A DNA stretch of 54,678 nucleotides from positions 1-54,678 of the forward strand of contig NZZV01000024.1 in NCBI GenBank assembly GCA_002698945.1. Direction: 5' to 3'. Positions 9,546-18,448 of this stretch are shown here, in pieces; within the stretch, counting starts at the first letter, position 1; each line of letters starts with the position of its first letter. The DNA comes from Acidimicrobiaceae bacterium. Lineage in GTDB: Bacteria > Actinomycetota > Acidimicrobiia > Acidimicrobiales > Ilumatobacteraceae. The translations under genes and the position numbers were made by a program. The notes under the pieces were generated by a model, which was not told where the DNA came from, ran no database searches, and saw only the letters and a list, made by a program, of their open reading frames with translations.

Positions 9546-9675
9546 AAACTGCCGGCGGTACGACCGCACTCGCCGACAGCTCGCCGGTGACCCGGCGGGC
9601 ATCCGGTCCGCGCCCGTACCTGATGAATGACGACCCGAGCGGCACGCACATGTCGGACGGATCGATGTCGCCGAC

Positions 9676-9707
9676 ACCATACGAAGGCGCGGTAACAGCG
9701 CGGTAAC
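9676..9707 (-). promoter_or_regulatory. candidate SARP activation site: two GTTACCG heptamers, 8 bp from a TATGGT -10
   Basis: On the minus strand GTTACCG occurs twice with a 4-bp spacer (plus-strand CGGTAAC at 9690-9696 and 9701-9707), an exact 11-bp period. The downstream copy ends 8 bp before TATGGT (9676-9681), the presumed -10 of the giant gene. SARP regulators such as AfsR bind 11-bp-spaced direct heptamers whose last copy lies 8 bp from the -10, so the geometry matches. A weaker third unit may lie at 9708-9718. The divergent gene encodes a SARP protein. Confidence 0.65.
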
Positions 9708-9754
9708 AGCGTTGTCGGGGGCGCGGTGGGAGGGGTCGGCGCGGGTGAACCATC

Positions 9755-9760
9755 TACCAT
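9755..9760 (+). promoter_or_regulatory. -10 box, leaderless promoter of the SARP regulator gene
   Basis: TACCAT lies 7 nt before the GTG at 9768 with no Shine-Dalgarno sequence nearby. It supports this GTG over the upstream in-frame GTG at 9726. Confidence 0.5.
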
Positions 9761-9767
9761 CGTCGAT

Positions 9768-12700
9768 GTGCGGGAAGAGCGAGGTCGGACGACGCGGTGG
9801 CGCGTCGGGGTGCGCGGGCCGACCGTCGTCGTCGGCGAGACGGGTGAGGTCGCCTTGCGACCGAAGGAACGAGCCGTCGTCGCCGCTCTCGCCGCACTCC
9901 ACCCGGAGGCAGCGACGACGTCACGGCTGATCGAGCTGGTGTGGGGCGACGATGCGCCCTCGTCGGCGACCAAGTCCCTCCACAACCACGTGTCGCGCGT
10001 CCGACGCAGCGCCCCGGGCCTGATCGCCGCCGACGACCGCGGCTATCGCCTCGGTGCCCGCGTCGACATCGACGTCGCCGCTCCCGGGTCCGGGCCCGGG
10101 GCGCGCCCGCTGGCCGATCTGGCCGATACGACCGACACCGACATCTACCGCGAGCGGCTCCGGACGCTCGCCGCCGACCACGACGAAGTCGCGCTCGACG
10201 AGTTGGCCACGACCGCGCGGACACCGGAGACGGTCGAGGTGCTCCATCGGGCCGTCGTCGAGGAGCCCTATCGCGAGCGCCGCTGGTGGCTGCTCGCCCG
10301 AGCTCAGGCGGACGCCGGCCAGCGACGTGACGCGTTGCTCACCCTCGACGCCGCCCGTCGTCAGCTCAGGGAGGTCGGCCTCGAACCCGGTCCGCCGCTG
10401 GTCGAGCTCGAACACTCGATTCTGCACGGCGATCCGACCGAGGAGCTGCCTTCGCTCCGGGTGCACGTGTCGATCCATCCCCACCGCGACGACCCGTTCG
10501 TCGGTCGGGCGACCGAACTCGAGACGCTCGCACGTATCTGGCAGCGCACGCGCGACGAGGCACGACCGCATGTCGTGCTCGTCACCGGGCCGGCCGGCAT
10601 CGGCAAGACCCGACTCGTCGACGAGTTCTGCCGTCGCGTCGAGGTCGACGACCATCAACTGCGGGTGATGTGGGGACGACACCGGCGCGACGGCGGGCGT
10701 GCCCTCGGGGCCCTCACCGAAGCGATCGAACGGGCCGTCGCGAGCGAACCCGACGTGCTGCCGTCCGACGACGCACTCCGCCTGCTGTTCGGCAGCGGGC
10801 AACCCGAGGGCGATCTCGACAGCGCACTCGTCCGGACCCGTCTGGGTCGCGCGCTCACCCGCCTCGTCGACCGCCTTGCGTCGCGACCGACCGTCTGGCT
10901 CTTCGATGATGCCCAATGGGCCTCGACGGATTCGATCGCGCTGCTCCACGAGGCGCTCGACGGTGCCACCGGGCCGCTGCTCGTGGTGGCGACGATGCGA
11001 CCCGACCGCGACGACGGAGCGCCCACCTTCGGCGAGATCGGCCGAACCGTCGGCTTGAGCGAGGTGCGACTCGATCCGTTCGGGCGTGACGACATCGGCC
11101 GCCTGGTCGCGGCACGCCTGACGGATCAGCTCGACGACATCAACGTCGATCTGTTGCATCATCGCACCGGTGGCCTACCGCTCTATGCGAGTGAGCTGAC
11201 CCGGGCCGCGGCGGCGACCGGTCGGATCGACCTGGCAGACGTTCCGGCGGCGATTCGAGAGTGGCTGAACCATCGCGTGTCGACCCTCGACGACGACCTC
11301 GCCACCCTGTTACGCGTCGCCTCGGTGATCGGGCAGTCGGTCGAACTCGACGTCGTGACCGAAGCGACCGGCCGCGCCAGCGTCGACACCGCCGCCGGGC
11401 TCGACGAGCTGGTCGCTCGAGGATTCCTCGTCGTCGACGCGGACTCGTCGACGGCGTCGTTCTCGCACGCACTCACCCGGGAGATCGTGACCGACTCGAT
11501 CGGCCCGATGGCCCGCCGCCAGACGCACCTCGCTGTCGCTGAGGCCCTCGTCACCGTCCGTCCGAACGAGCACGCCGACATCGCACGCCACTTCGATCTG
11601 GCGTCCGACCGGCGAGCGCACGCCCACGCGATGATCGCCGGCTCGCGCGGCCTCGCCGTCGGCGCGTGGACACACGCCAGAGATCTGTTCCGCGTCGCCG
11701 TCCGAACCGCCGACACGCACGCTGAACGCGCACGCGCCCTCGTCGGGCTCGGACGAGCCGAGCTCTGCGCCGGCAACGCGACCACGGCGAGCGACGATCT
11801 GCTCGCTGCGGTCGACCTCGCCCGCCGGCACGATGATCCGATCGTGCACGCCCGGGCGGTGTTGCACCTCGTGGGACGCGCCGGGCGCGGCGCTATCGGC
11901 GGCGACGACGGCCTGCGACTGCAGCTGCTCCGCGCCGCGGTGGACCACGTCGTCCGCCACGAGGACGTCGATCCGGTCCTCGACGCATTGCACTGCGACC
12001 TCGAGCGAGAACTGGCGATTGCGATGCTGCTCACCGATCAGCACGAGGCCCGCAACCAGCTGCTCCGCTCGGCGGTCGAACGCGCAGAGCGGCTCGACCC
12101 TCCCGACATCTCCACCCATGCCCACGCGCTCCTCGCGTACCGGTATGCCCGCCTCGGGCCGCTCGAGCTGCCTGACCGCCTGGCGGACCTCGACCGGATC
12201 GCGCAGTTCCCCGAGCACCGTCTCGATCCCGAAGCCCGCATCGCCGCACAGGTGTACCGATGCGAAGACCTGATCCGATCCAATCGACCGGAGGACGCGC
12301 GTCGGGCGCTCGCCGACGCCGGCACGATCCTGTCGCAATATCCGGACCCGTACTGGATCTGGGCGGTGCGGACCTGGGACGCCGTGCTCGACCTGATCGC
12401 CGGCGACGCCGACCGTGCCGACGCCCGCTCCGCCGCCGCGCTCGCCGAGCGCACCTCGTTCGTCGAGGCGCACATCTGCCGTGCGGTCAATCTCGTGGCG
12501 ATCCGTCTGCATCAGGGACGGGGCGGCGAGGTGCTCGACGTGCTGCGCTCGGCGGTCGACACCCAGCCTCACATCCCCACGTTCCGTGCCGTCCTCGCCC
12601 TGTGCGCCGCGGAGGCGGGCGACGACCGGCTCGCCGGCGAGCAGCTCCACTGGTTCACCGACGCCGGTGTCGACAACCTGCCCGTCGACACGAACCGGTT

Positions 12701-13007
12701 CCTCGGGCTGAACGTGCTGGGCCACGCGGCGACGCGGCTCGACGACCGATCGGCTGCCGGCGTGCTGTTCCCCCTCGTCGAGCCCTACGACCGTCAGTGG
12801 GTCGTCCTCAGCTGCTTCGGCGGCGGTGGTGCGACATGGGGGCCGGTGTCGCTCACCCTGGCCGGGTTGTCCGCGACGCTCGGTCACGACGTCTCGGCCC
12901 GGTCGTACCTCGAACGAGCGGCGACCGAGGCTCGCCACGCCCCGCTGATCGGCCCCCGCATCGCGGCGCTGGCCGCAGGCCTGTCGCGTTCGACGGCGGA
13001 ACGCTGA
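9768..13007 (+). CDS. SARP/AfsR-type transcriptional activator with NTPase and TPR-like regions
   Basis: About 1,079 residues. Residues 10-95 are an OmpR-like winged helix (RLIELVWGDDAPSSATKSL, then HNHVSRVRR), and residues about 120-220 a BTAD helical domain ending in LREVGLEPGPPLVELE. An AAA/STAND ATPase starts at FVGRATELETL (about 243), with Walker A GPAGIGKT (about 274) and a Walker B-like VWLFDDAQW (about 375). The last 500 residues are helical and TPR-like, with no LuxR helix-turn-helix. SARPs activate secondary-metabolite or secreted-product genes by binding direct repeats upstream of weak promoters. The divergent partner is the giant secreted-protein gene, whose promoter carries such a repeat. 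A start at 9726 would add 14 residues. Confidence 0.88.
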   Translation: MREERGRTTRWRVGVRGPTVVVGETGEVALRPKERAVVAALAALHPEAATTSRLIELVWGDDAPSSATKSLHNHVSRVRRSAPGLIAADDRGYRLGARVDIDVAAPGSGPGARPLADLADTTDTDIYRERLRTLAADHDEVALDELATTARTPETVEVLHRAVVEEPYRERRWWLLARAQADAGQRRDALLTLDAARRQLREVGLEPGPPLVELEHSILHGDPTEELPSLRVHVSIHPHRDDPFVGRATELETLARIWQRTRDEARPHVVLVTGPAGIGKTRLVDEFCRRVEVDDHQLRVMWGRHRRDGGRALGALTEAIERAVASEPDVLPSDDALRLLFGSGQPEGDLDSALVRTRLGRALTRLVDRLASRPTVWLFDDAQWASTDSIALLHEALDGATGPLLVVATMRPDRDDGAPTFGEIGRTVGLSEVRLDPFGRDDIGRLVAARLTDQLDDINVDLLHHRTGGLPLYASELTRAAAATGRIDLADVPAAIREWLNHRVSTLDDDLATLLRVASVIGQSVELDVVTEATGRASVDTAAGLDELVARGFLVVDADSSTASFSHALTREIVTDSIGPMARRQTHLAVAEALVTVRPNEHADIARHFDLASDRRAHAHAMIAGSRGLAVGAWTHARDLFRVAVRTADTHAERARALVGLGRAELCAGNATTASDDLLAAVDLARRHDDPIVHARAVLHLVGRAGRGAIGGDDGLRLQLLRAAVDHVVRHEDVDPVLDALHCDLERELAIAMLLTDQHEARNQLLRSAVERAERLDPPDISTHAHALLAYRYARLGPLELPDRLADLDRIAQFPEHRLDPEARIAAQVYRCEDLIRSNRPEDARRALADAGTILSQYPDPYWIWAVRTWDAVLDLIAGDADRADARSAAALAERTSFVEAHICRAVNLVAIRLHQGRGGEVLDVLRSAVDTQPHIPTFRAVLALCAAEAGDDRLAGEQLHWFTDAGVDNLPVDTNRFLGLNVLGHAATRLDDRSAAGVLFPLVEPYDRQWVVLSCFGGGGATWGPVSLTLAGLSATLGHDVSARSYLERAATEARHAPLIGPRIAALAAGLSRSTAER

Positions 13008-13042
13008 ACGGCGTCGCCCCACCGTGGTGGAGCGACGCCGTT
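13007..13042 (+). terminator. hairpin terminator after the SARP gene
   Basis: Arms AACGGCGTCGC (13007-13017) and GCGACGCCGTT (13032-13042) pair perfectly. The loop can itself fold (CCACC/GGTGG), and TTT follows. The left arm begins in the SARP stop codon. Confidence 0.75.
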
Positions 13043-13076
13043 TCGGGGTTCGATCGTCCGGACTCGCCGTGCGATC

Positions 13077-13161
13077 TGGTGGGCCGGGAAGGATTCGAAC
13101 CTTCGAAGGCAATGCCGACGGGTTTACAGCCCGTTCCCTTTGGCCACTCGGGCACCGACCC
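13077..13161 (-). tRNA. tRNA-Tyr (anticodon GTA)
   Basis: A class II tRNA on the minus strand. Acceptor GGGTCGG pairs with CCGGCCC, the anticodon loop is CTGTAAA, a long variable arm is present, the T-loop is TTCGAAT, and the 3' CCA is encoded. It sits alone between two plus-strand genes. Confidence 0.95.
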
Positions 13162-13211
13162 AAATTGTCGAACGGGCAGCGTACCGGCCTCGACCTGGAA
13201 AGACGCAGGGG

Positions 13212-13217
13212 TAACCT
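13212..13217 (+). promoter_or_regulatory. -10 box, leaderless promoter of the yajQ-family gene
   Basis: TAACCT lies exactly 7 nt before the ATG at 13225, with no Shine-Dalgarno sequence. Confidence 0.55.
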
Positions 13218-13224
13218 CGAATCC

Positions 13225-13713
13225 ATGCCCAGTTTCGATGTCGTCTCCGAAGTCGATCGTCAAGAGGTCCGCAACGCCGTCGACCAGGCCCAACGCGAGA
13301 TCGCGAACCGATTCGACTTCAAGAACACCAACTCGACGATCGAGCTGAACGAGCTCGTCATCACGATGCACACGTCGAGCGAGGACCGCCTCGACGCGTT
13401 GCGGACCGTGGTCGAAGAAAAGCTCGTCAAGCGAGGCGTGTCGCTCCGGGGCCTCGAGTACGGCGACGTCCAGGAGGCGACGCAGAACACGGTTCGTCAG
13501 GTCGCGACCATCAAGGTCGGTATCTCGTCCGACAAGGCCAAGGAGATCAACAAGATCATCAAGGCCGAGGCGCCCAAGGGCACCCAGAGCCAGACGCAGG
13601 GCGAGACGGTCCGCGTCACCAGCAAGAAGCGCGACGCACTCCAACAGACGATCCAGATCCTCAAGGAGCAGGATCTCGGGATCTCGCTGCAGTTCCAGAA
13701 CTTCCGCGACTGA
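13225..13713 (+). CDS. YajQ-family nucleotide-binding protein
   Basis: A 162-residue protein matching the YajQ/UPF0234 family over its full length. It starts MPSFDVVSEVDRQEV, has FDFKNTNSTIEL near residue 30, the central KRGVSLRGLEYG, and ends DLGISLQFQNFRD. Family members have two ferredoxin-like domains. They bind nucleotides or RNA, and a Xanthomonas member binds cyclic di-GMP; the role in actinobacteria is unsettled. The start is fixed by the conserved N-terminus and the -10 box 7 nt upstream; reading further upstream would run through tRNA-Tyr. It converges on the proline-rich membrane-protein gene with a 48-nt gap containing a 12-nt palindrome (13748-13759). Confidence 0.95.
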   Translation: MPSFDVVSEVDRQEVRNAVDQAQREIANRFDFKNTNSTIELNELVITMHTSSEDRLDALRTVVEEKLVKRGVSLRGLEYGDVQEATQNTVRQVATIKVGISSDKAKEINKIIKAEAPKGTQSQTQGETVRVTSKKRDALQQTIQILKEQDLGISLQFQNFRD

Positions 13714-13761
13714 CAGCCCGCCGCCGTCGAACGCGTCGGGCCGGGAGGTTCGCGCGAACGA

Positions 13762-16266
13762 TCAGCCGAGTTGGTCGAGTTGGCGGCCGATGAGGCCGGT
13801 CACGGTCGACGGGGCGACCGATTGCTCGGCCGACGCCCCCGGGTCGCACGCGGTGAACTGCACCCGGGCCGGATCGGTGGTCGAGATCGAGATCGTCGGT
13901 GCGGCCTCGAGCGGAGCCGACGTCGCCCAGGCGGTCAACGCCGTGACGACCTCCCCGGCGTTGATGTCGGACGGCGTCTCGAACGCTGCGGCGACGCAAC
14001 CCTGGTCGCCCTGGACATAGGGTTGGTAGACATCGGCGGTGACCAGTGCCCTGAGCCGCAGGGTGGTCGGATCGGGCAGTCGGTTCTGCCACACCAGCGC
14101 CCAGGCATCTGGCCCGAGCGCCACCGGCTCGCCGATCGCTTCGGCTCCCTCGGGCAGGTCGCCGAGCGTCGCGCGAGGATGTTCGGTGACGAGCGCGTCG
14201 AGGATCTCGTCGGGGTACTCGTCGCCGAACTGGGGGTCGGAATCGAGATCCGCCTGGTCGAGGATCGGCTCGCCGAACACGTCGACGGCGATCATCTCGT
14301 ACAGAAGCGGCAGCGCGACCGCCAGGTCGCTGTCGACCGCCGGGACATCGGTCGATCCGATGAGCAGCGCGCGGTCGACGGCGCTGGCTGCGATCTGCTG
14401 TGCGGAGGACGTGCCGGTGAGGCCCGTCGGGCCCTCCGCCGTCATGGCCTCGATGCCGCGTTGGTCGTCGAACGCCTGGAGCAGCGCAAAGCGCAGCGCG
14501 TCGTCCATCGACATCGTCGTCGAGTCGGATACATCGACGGCGTCCACACTGCCGGTGCTCGCGTCGCTGCCGGTACTCGCGTCGCTGCCGGAGTCGGTCG
14601 GAGTCGAGGCGCGATAGATCACGTCGGCGTCGGCGTCGTAGACCGCCGGACGCCACGCGACGACGGCATCGACGAGCGCCGGCGAGTCGACCGGTCCGCT
14701 TGCCACACCCAGCGCGCGCCACTGCGGGAAGGATGCTGCCCAGTCATCGCCGAACGTCGCGTCGAGCGCGGCCGTCGCATAGTCACCTCCGGCCAGTTCC
14801 TCCAGCGGAACCGGTTCGCTGAACTCGGCGCCGCCGTCGAGCTGGATCTCATCGACGATCGGGATCAGGTCCTCGTGCCATTCGGTCGCAAACAGCCAGT
14901 CGCGCCCGAACAACAACCCCGCGGCAACCACCCCAGCGATCAGCACGACGGCCAGGAAGGTCACACCGACCAAGCGACTCTTGCGCTTCTGTCGCTGGGC
15001 CTTCAGCTCGAACGATCGAACCGCGTGCACGTCGGGACCGCTCGGGGTGACCGGGTCGTCGATGACGGGCGGCGGAGCGGCTGGATTCGATGGCGGCAAT
15101 GTGGGCAAGGCTGCTGTCGTGGCCACGGGCAGGACCGGAGCGGACGGTTGATCCGACGGCGTGCGCTGTGGATTGCGGGGCAGGCTCGGCGCCGGGTTCG
15201 CCGTGTCGAAGACGGATTGATCGAACGCCGATGGAGCCGGTCGGTCAGACGTCGACGGCGACGTGGTGGCGTCCGGCGGTGTTCCAGTCGGACCGTCGTC
15301 GCCGCGCCGGCGCGGCAAGTCGTCGACCGGCCCGGGTGCATGACGCTGCGGCAAGTCGTCGACCGGCCCGGATGCGTGACGCTGCGGCAACTCGTCGGCC
15401 GGCCCGGGTGCGTGACGCTGCGGCGGATCGTCGGCCGGAGGTGGGACGGGTGGCCGCCGCCGAGGGAGCTGATCGGCTGGCAGCGGCGCCGGCGCGCTCC
15501 GGCGTGGCAGGCCGCCGGTGACGGGTTCGTCGCGTCGTGGCAACGGGCCAGGACCCGCAGGAGGCGCAGCGTCGTTCACCGGCGGCGGCGGAGTGACCGG
15601 GGCAGCGTCGTTCACCGGCGGCGGCGGAGTGACCGCGCCCGCGTCGTTCACCGGCGGCGGAGTGACCGCGCCCGGGTCGTTCACCGGCGGCGGAGTGACC
15701 GGGGCCGGATCGTTCACCGGCGGCGGAGTGACCGGGGCAGCGTCGTTCACCGGCGGCGGAGTGACCGGGGCCACGCCGTTCGTGGGCGGCGGAGTGGCCG
15801 GCGCGACCATCGGGGGCGGTGGCGGCGGCGATGACGTCGGGGCGGTGGTCTCGGGCGCAGGTGACGCCGGTGGCGGTTGGTCGAGCGGGGCGGCGGTCGT
15901 GGCCTCGGGCTCGGCGTCGGGCACCGACGCAGGCTCGTCGGCGACGGGGGCCGCTCCCGAGCTCGGCGCCCGGCCGCCGAACTTGGCCAGAGCGCCGCCG
16001 AGATCGAATCGGAACGATGACTCCGGAGATCCCGCTGTCCCCGGTCCGGGAGGCGGCGCCGACGGCGAGTCGTCCCCTGCGCGCTGCGTGTCGGGATCGG
16101 CTTCGGTCACCGAACTCCAGCTCATGCGCGTACGTGCATCGCTGCTCACGGGGGGTTCATCGGCATCGCTGCCGTCACGCTTGAGCCGACCCAGCACCTT
16201 GCCCAGCTCCGACGCCGGTTCGGCGGTGTCGTCGGGTTCGGGTTCGGCGGCGCCGGGGTCGGTCAT
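13762..16266 (-). CDS. proline-rich single-pass membrane protein of unknown function
   Basis: 834 residues. Residues 1 to about 425 are disordered and rich in Pro, Ala and Asp. They contain seven 11-12-residue repeats of type PAPVTPPPVND and nearly four 12-residue repeats of type LPQRHAPGPVDD. A basic stretch (QRQKRKSR) precedes one transmembrane helix near residue 435. The outer portion (about 455-834) has no recognised domain and contains a Ser/Asp/Gly-rich linker. With positive charges before the helix, the N-terminal repeats should be cytoplasmic. The ATG lies 7 nt after the acs stop, so the gene is probably co-transcribed with acs and perhaps translationally coupled. No homologue was recognised, and a function in acetate metabolism should not be assumed. 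Confidence 0.8.
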   Translation of the reverse strand: MTDPGAAEPEPDDTAEPASELGKVLGRLKRDGSDADEPPVSSDARTRMSWSSVTEADPDTQRAGDDSPSAPPPGPGTAGSPESSFRFDLGGALAKFGGRAPSSGAAPVADEPASVPDAEPEATTAAPLDQPPPASPAPETTAPTSSPPPPPPMVAPATPPPTNGVAPVTPPPVNDAAPVTPPPVNDPAPVTPPPVNDPGAVTPPPVNDAGAVTPPPPVNDAAPVTPPPPVNDAAPPAGPGPLPRRDEPVTGGLPRRSAPAPLPADQLPRRRPPVPPPADDPPQRHAPGPADELPQRHASGPVDDLPQRHAPGPVDDLPRRRGDDGPTGTPPDATTSPSTSDRPAPSAFDQSVFDTANPAPSLPRNPQRTPSDQPSAPVLPVATTAALPTLPPSNPAAPPPVIDDPVTPSGPDVHAVRSFELKAQRQKRKSRLVGVTFLAVVLIAGVVAAGLLFGRDWLFATEWHEDLIPIVDEIQLDGGAEFSEPVPLEELAGGDYATAALDATFGDDWAASFPQWRALGVASGPVDSPALVDAVVAWRPAVYDADADVIYRASTPTDSGSDASTGSDASTGSVDAVDVSDSTTMSMDDALRFALLQAFDDQRGIEAMTAEGPTGLTGTSSAQQIAASAVDRALLIGSTDVPAVDSDLAVALPLLYEMIAVDVFGEPILDQADLDSDPQFGDEYPDEILDALVTEHPRATLGDLPEGAEAIGEPVALGPDAWALVWQNRLPDPTTLRLRALVTADVYQPYVQGDQGCVAAAFETPSDINAGEVVTALTAWATSAPLEAAPTISISTTDPARVQFTACDPGASAEQSVAPSTVTGLIGRQLDQLG
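15313..15446. repeat. 36-bp tandem repeat, about 3.7 copies
   Basis: Units begin at 15313, 15349, 15385 and 15421. They encode the LPQRHAPGPVDD repeats of the membrane protein and stay in frame. Confidence 0.9.
15571..15807. repeat. 33-36-bp tandem repeat, 7 copies
   Basis: Units begin at 15571, 15607, 15643, 15676, 15709, 15742 and 15775. The first two periods are 36 bp and the rest 33 bp, differing by one proline codon. They encode the proline-rich PAPVTPPPVND-type repeats of the same membrane protein. Confidence 0.9.
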
Positions 16267-16273
16267 ACGTGTG

Positions 16274-18232
16274 TCATTCGTCGGAAGGTGTTTCGGTGGC
16301 CCTGCGCTGCAGTTCGTCGACGACGGACGCGTCGGCGAGCGTGGTCGTGTCACCAAGATTACGGCCTTCCGCGACATCGCGGAGGAGGCGCCGCATGATC
16401 TTGCCCGACCGGGTCTTGGGAAGGTCGGGCGTGATGAAGATCGCCTTCGGCTTGGCGATTGCGCCGATCTCCGCGGCGACGTGGGAGCGGAGCTGCTCCG
16501 GTGTCACCTCGGCGGCGCCGCTGCGCAGGATCACGTAGGCCATCACGGCTTGGCCGGTGGTGGCATCGGTGGCGCCCACGACGGCCGCCTCGGCAACCGA
16601 GGGGTGCGACACGAGCGCGGACTCGACCTCGGCGGTCGAGATGCGGTGCCCCGAGACGTTCATGACGTCGTCGACCCGTCCGAGGACCCAGAGGTAGCCG
16701 TCGTCGTCGATCTTGGCGCCGTCACCGGCGAAGTAGCGGCCCTCGAATCGCCCCCAGTACGTGTCGACGTACCGCTTCGGGTCGCCCCAGATGCCGCGCA
16801 GCATGCCCGGCCACGGCTTGGTGAGGGTGAGGTAGCCGCCGCCGCGCTCGACCGGATTGGCGTCGTCGTCGATCAGTTCGGCCTCGACGCCAGGCAACGG
16901 GTAGGTCGCCGATCCGGGCTTGGTGGTCGTGACACCGGGCAGCGGACTGATCATGATGCCGCCCGTCTCGGTCTGCCACCACGTGTCGACGATCGGGCAA
17001 CGTCCACCACCGATGTGTTCGTGGTACCACATCCACGCCTCGGGATTGATCGGTTCGCCGACGGTGCCGAGCAGTTGCAGCGACGACAGGTCGTGCTTGG
17101 CCGGCTCCTCCGCACCCCACTTCATGAAGGTCCGGATGGCGGTCGGGGCGGTGTAGAACTTGGTCACCTTGTACTTCGCGACGATCTCCCAGAACCGGTC
17201 GTTGCCGGGGAAGTTGGGCACACCCTCGTACATCACCTGCGTGCACCCGTTCGACATCGGGCCGTAGACGATGTAGCTGTGGCCGGTGATCCAGCCGACG
17301 TCCGCTGTGCACCAGAACACGTCGGTCTCGGGGTGCAGGTCGAACACGTACTTGTGCGTGTAGGTGGTGTGGGTGAGGTAGCCACCCATCGTGTGCATGA
17401 TGCCCTTCGGCTTGCCGGTCGTGCCCGAGGTGTAGAGCAGGAAGAGCAGGTCCTCGCTGTCGTGGGGCACCGCCGGGCAGTCGTCGGAGGCGTCGGCCAT
17501 CAGCTCGTGGTACCAGTGGTCGCGACCGTCGACCATGGTGACGTCGTTCCCGCCACGCTGCACGACGACGACGTGCTCGATCGTCGACGTCTTGTCGATC
17601 GCCTCGTCGGCGGCGGGCTTGAGCGGGAAGACCGACCCGCGCCGATAGCCGCCGTCGGCGGTGATGACGACCTTCGCTTCGGCGTCGTCGATCCGGTCCG
17701 CGAGCGACTGCGATGAGAACCCACCGAACACCACCGAGTGCGGTGCACCGATGCGCGCGCACGCCAACATGGCGACGGCCGCCTCAGGGATCATCGGGAG
17801 GTAGATCATGACCCGGTCGCCCTTGCGGACTCCGAGACCGGTCAGCACGTTCGCGAACTTCGAGACCTCGCTCAGCAGCTCGGCGTAGGTGATGGTGCGG
17901 GTGTCGCCCGGCTCGCCCTCCCAATGGATCGCGATGCGGTCTCCCAGGCCCGCTGCGACGTGGCGATCGAGACAGTTCGCGGCCACGTTGAGTTCCCCGC
18001 CGAGGAACCACTTCGAGTACGGCAGCTCCCACTCGAGCACGGTGTCCCACGGCTTCGACCATTCGACGAGTTCGCTCGCCTGGCGGGCCCAGAAGCCCTC
18101 GTGGTCGGCAGCCGCCTCGTCGTAGAGCGACCCGTCGTTGGTCAGCGTCTGCGCCGCGAACGACTCCGGCGGCGGGAACATCCGGTGCTCCGCCGACAAC
18201 GCTTCGATCGATTGCTGGTTCCCCTCGCTCAT
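16274..18232 (-). CDS. acs: acetyl-CoA synthetase (AMP-forming)
   Basis: 652 residues, the usual Acs length. The enzyme activates acetate with ATP to acetyl-AMP and then forms acetyl-CoA. The AMP-binding signature [18 protein letters not shown] lies near residue 265. [12 protein letters not shown] and the C-terminal hinge ([16 protein letters not shown]) follow. Near residue 610 is RSGKIMRR, with the lysine that is acetylated to switch off Acs in other bacteria. The ATG at 18232 is chosen because TACGAT lies 7 nt upstream and because the length and N-terminus fit the family. REP-like palindromes begin only 35 bp upstream of that -10. The downstream neighbour, 7 nt away, is the proline-rich membrane protein. 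Confidence 0.97.
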   Translation of the reverse strand: MSEGNQQSIEALSAEHRMFPPPESFAAQTLTNDGSLYDEAAADHEGFWARQASELVEWSKPWDTVLEWELPYSKWFLGGELNVAANCLDRHVAAGLGDRIAIHWEGEPGDTRTITYAELLSEVSKFANVLTGLGVRKGDRVMIYLPMIPEAAVAMLACARIGAPHSVVFGGFSSQSLADRIDDAEAKVVITADGGYRRGSVFPLKPAADEAIDKTSTIEHVVVVQRGGNDVTMVDGRDHWYHELMADASDDCPAVPHDSEDLLFLLYTSGTTGKPKGIMHTMGGYLTHTTYTHKYVFDLHPETDVFWCTADVGWITGHSYIVYGPMSNGCTQVMYEGVPNFPGNDRFWEIVAKYKVTKFYTAPTAIRTFMKWGAEEPAKHDLSSLQLLGTVGEPINPEAWMWYHEHIGGGRCPIVDTWWQTETGGIMISPLPGVTTTKPGSATYPLPGVEAELIDDDANPVERGGGYLTLTKPWPGMLRGIWGDPKRYVDTYWGRFEGRYFAGDGAKIDDDGYLWVLGRVDDVMNVSGHRISTAEVESALVSHPSVAEAAVVGATDATTGQAVMAYVILRSGAAEVTPEQLRSHVAAEIGAIAKPKAIFITPDLPKTRSGKIMRRLLRDVAEGRNLGDTTTLADASVVDELQRRATETPSDE

Positions 18233-18239
18233 GTCGGCC

Positions 18240-18245
18240 ATCGTA
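18240..18245 (-). promoter_or_regulatory. -10 box, leaderless promoter of acs
   Basis: TACGAT on the minus strand, 7 nt before the ATG at 18232, with no Shine-Dalgarno sequence. Confidence 0.55.
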
Positions 18246-18280
18246 GAGCAGGCCTCGTCGAGGATCCCCACGGACGTCCG

Positions 18281-18307
18281 GTCGGTTGATGTCAGACCAC
18301 GACCGAC
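18281..18307. repeat. degenerate REP-like unit upstream of acs
   Basis: A 27-nt unit with about four mismatches to the consensus (core GGTCAGACCCCAACCGAC). It is the copy nearest the acs promoter. Confidence 0.7.
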
Positions 18308-18325
18308 CGACGCAGAACCCGGAGC

Positions 18326-18410
18326 GTCGGATGAGGTCAGACCCCAACCGACCAACAACCTCGCACCCACCACCGACTGACATGTCGGTTGGGGTCTGAC
18401 CTCATCCGAC
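18326..18410. repeat. inverted pair of REP-like units, left of the transposase
   Basis: Two perfect 27-nt inverted copies (18326-18352 and 18384-18410; core GGTCAGACCCCAACCGAC) are separated by 31 nt. The same unit recurs right of the transposase, the arrangement expected for REP sequences mobilised by a RAYT. Confidence 0.88.
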
Positions 18411-18448
18411 ATCCGCAACTCTGTTGCACCCTTCGTCATGGTGGCGGG

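Noticed and set aside
6102-9590. 1,162-residue open frame on the plus strand opposite the giant secreted-protein gene
   Set aside because: It is an antisense shadow in GC-rich DNA: Arg/His-rich composition, no domains, no promoter or ribosome-binding site. The minus strand carries a signal peptide and recognisable modules.
9690-9707. Pho box controlled by PhoP
   Set aside because: The 11-bp period fits a Pho box, but the heptamers (GTTACCG) differ from GTTCACC and no phosphate genes are nearby; the adjacent SARP gene and the 8-bp gap to the -10 fit a SARP site better. It is not fully excluded.
15313-15807. CRISPR-like periodic repeats
   Set aside because: The 33-36-bp units have no unique spacers, keep the reading frame and encode proline-rich peptide repeats; no cas genes are nearby.
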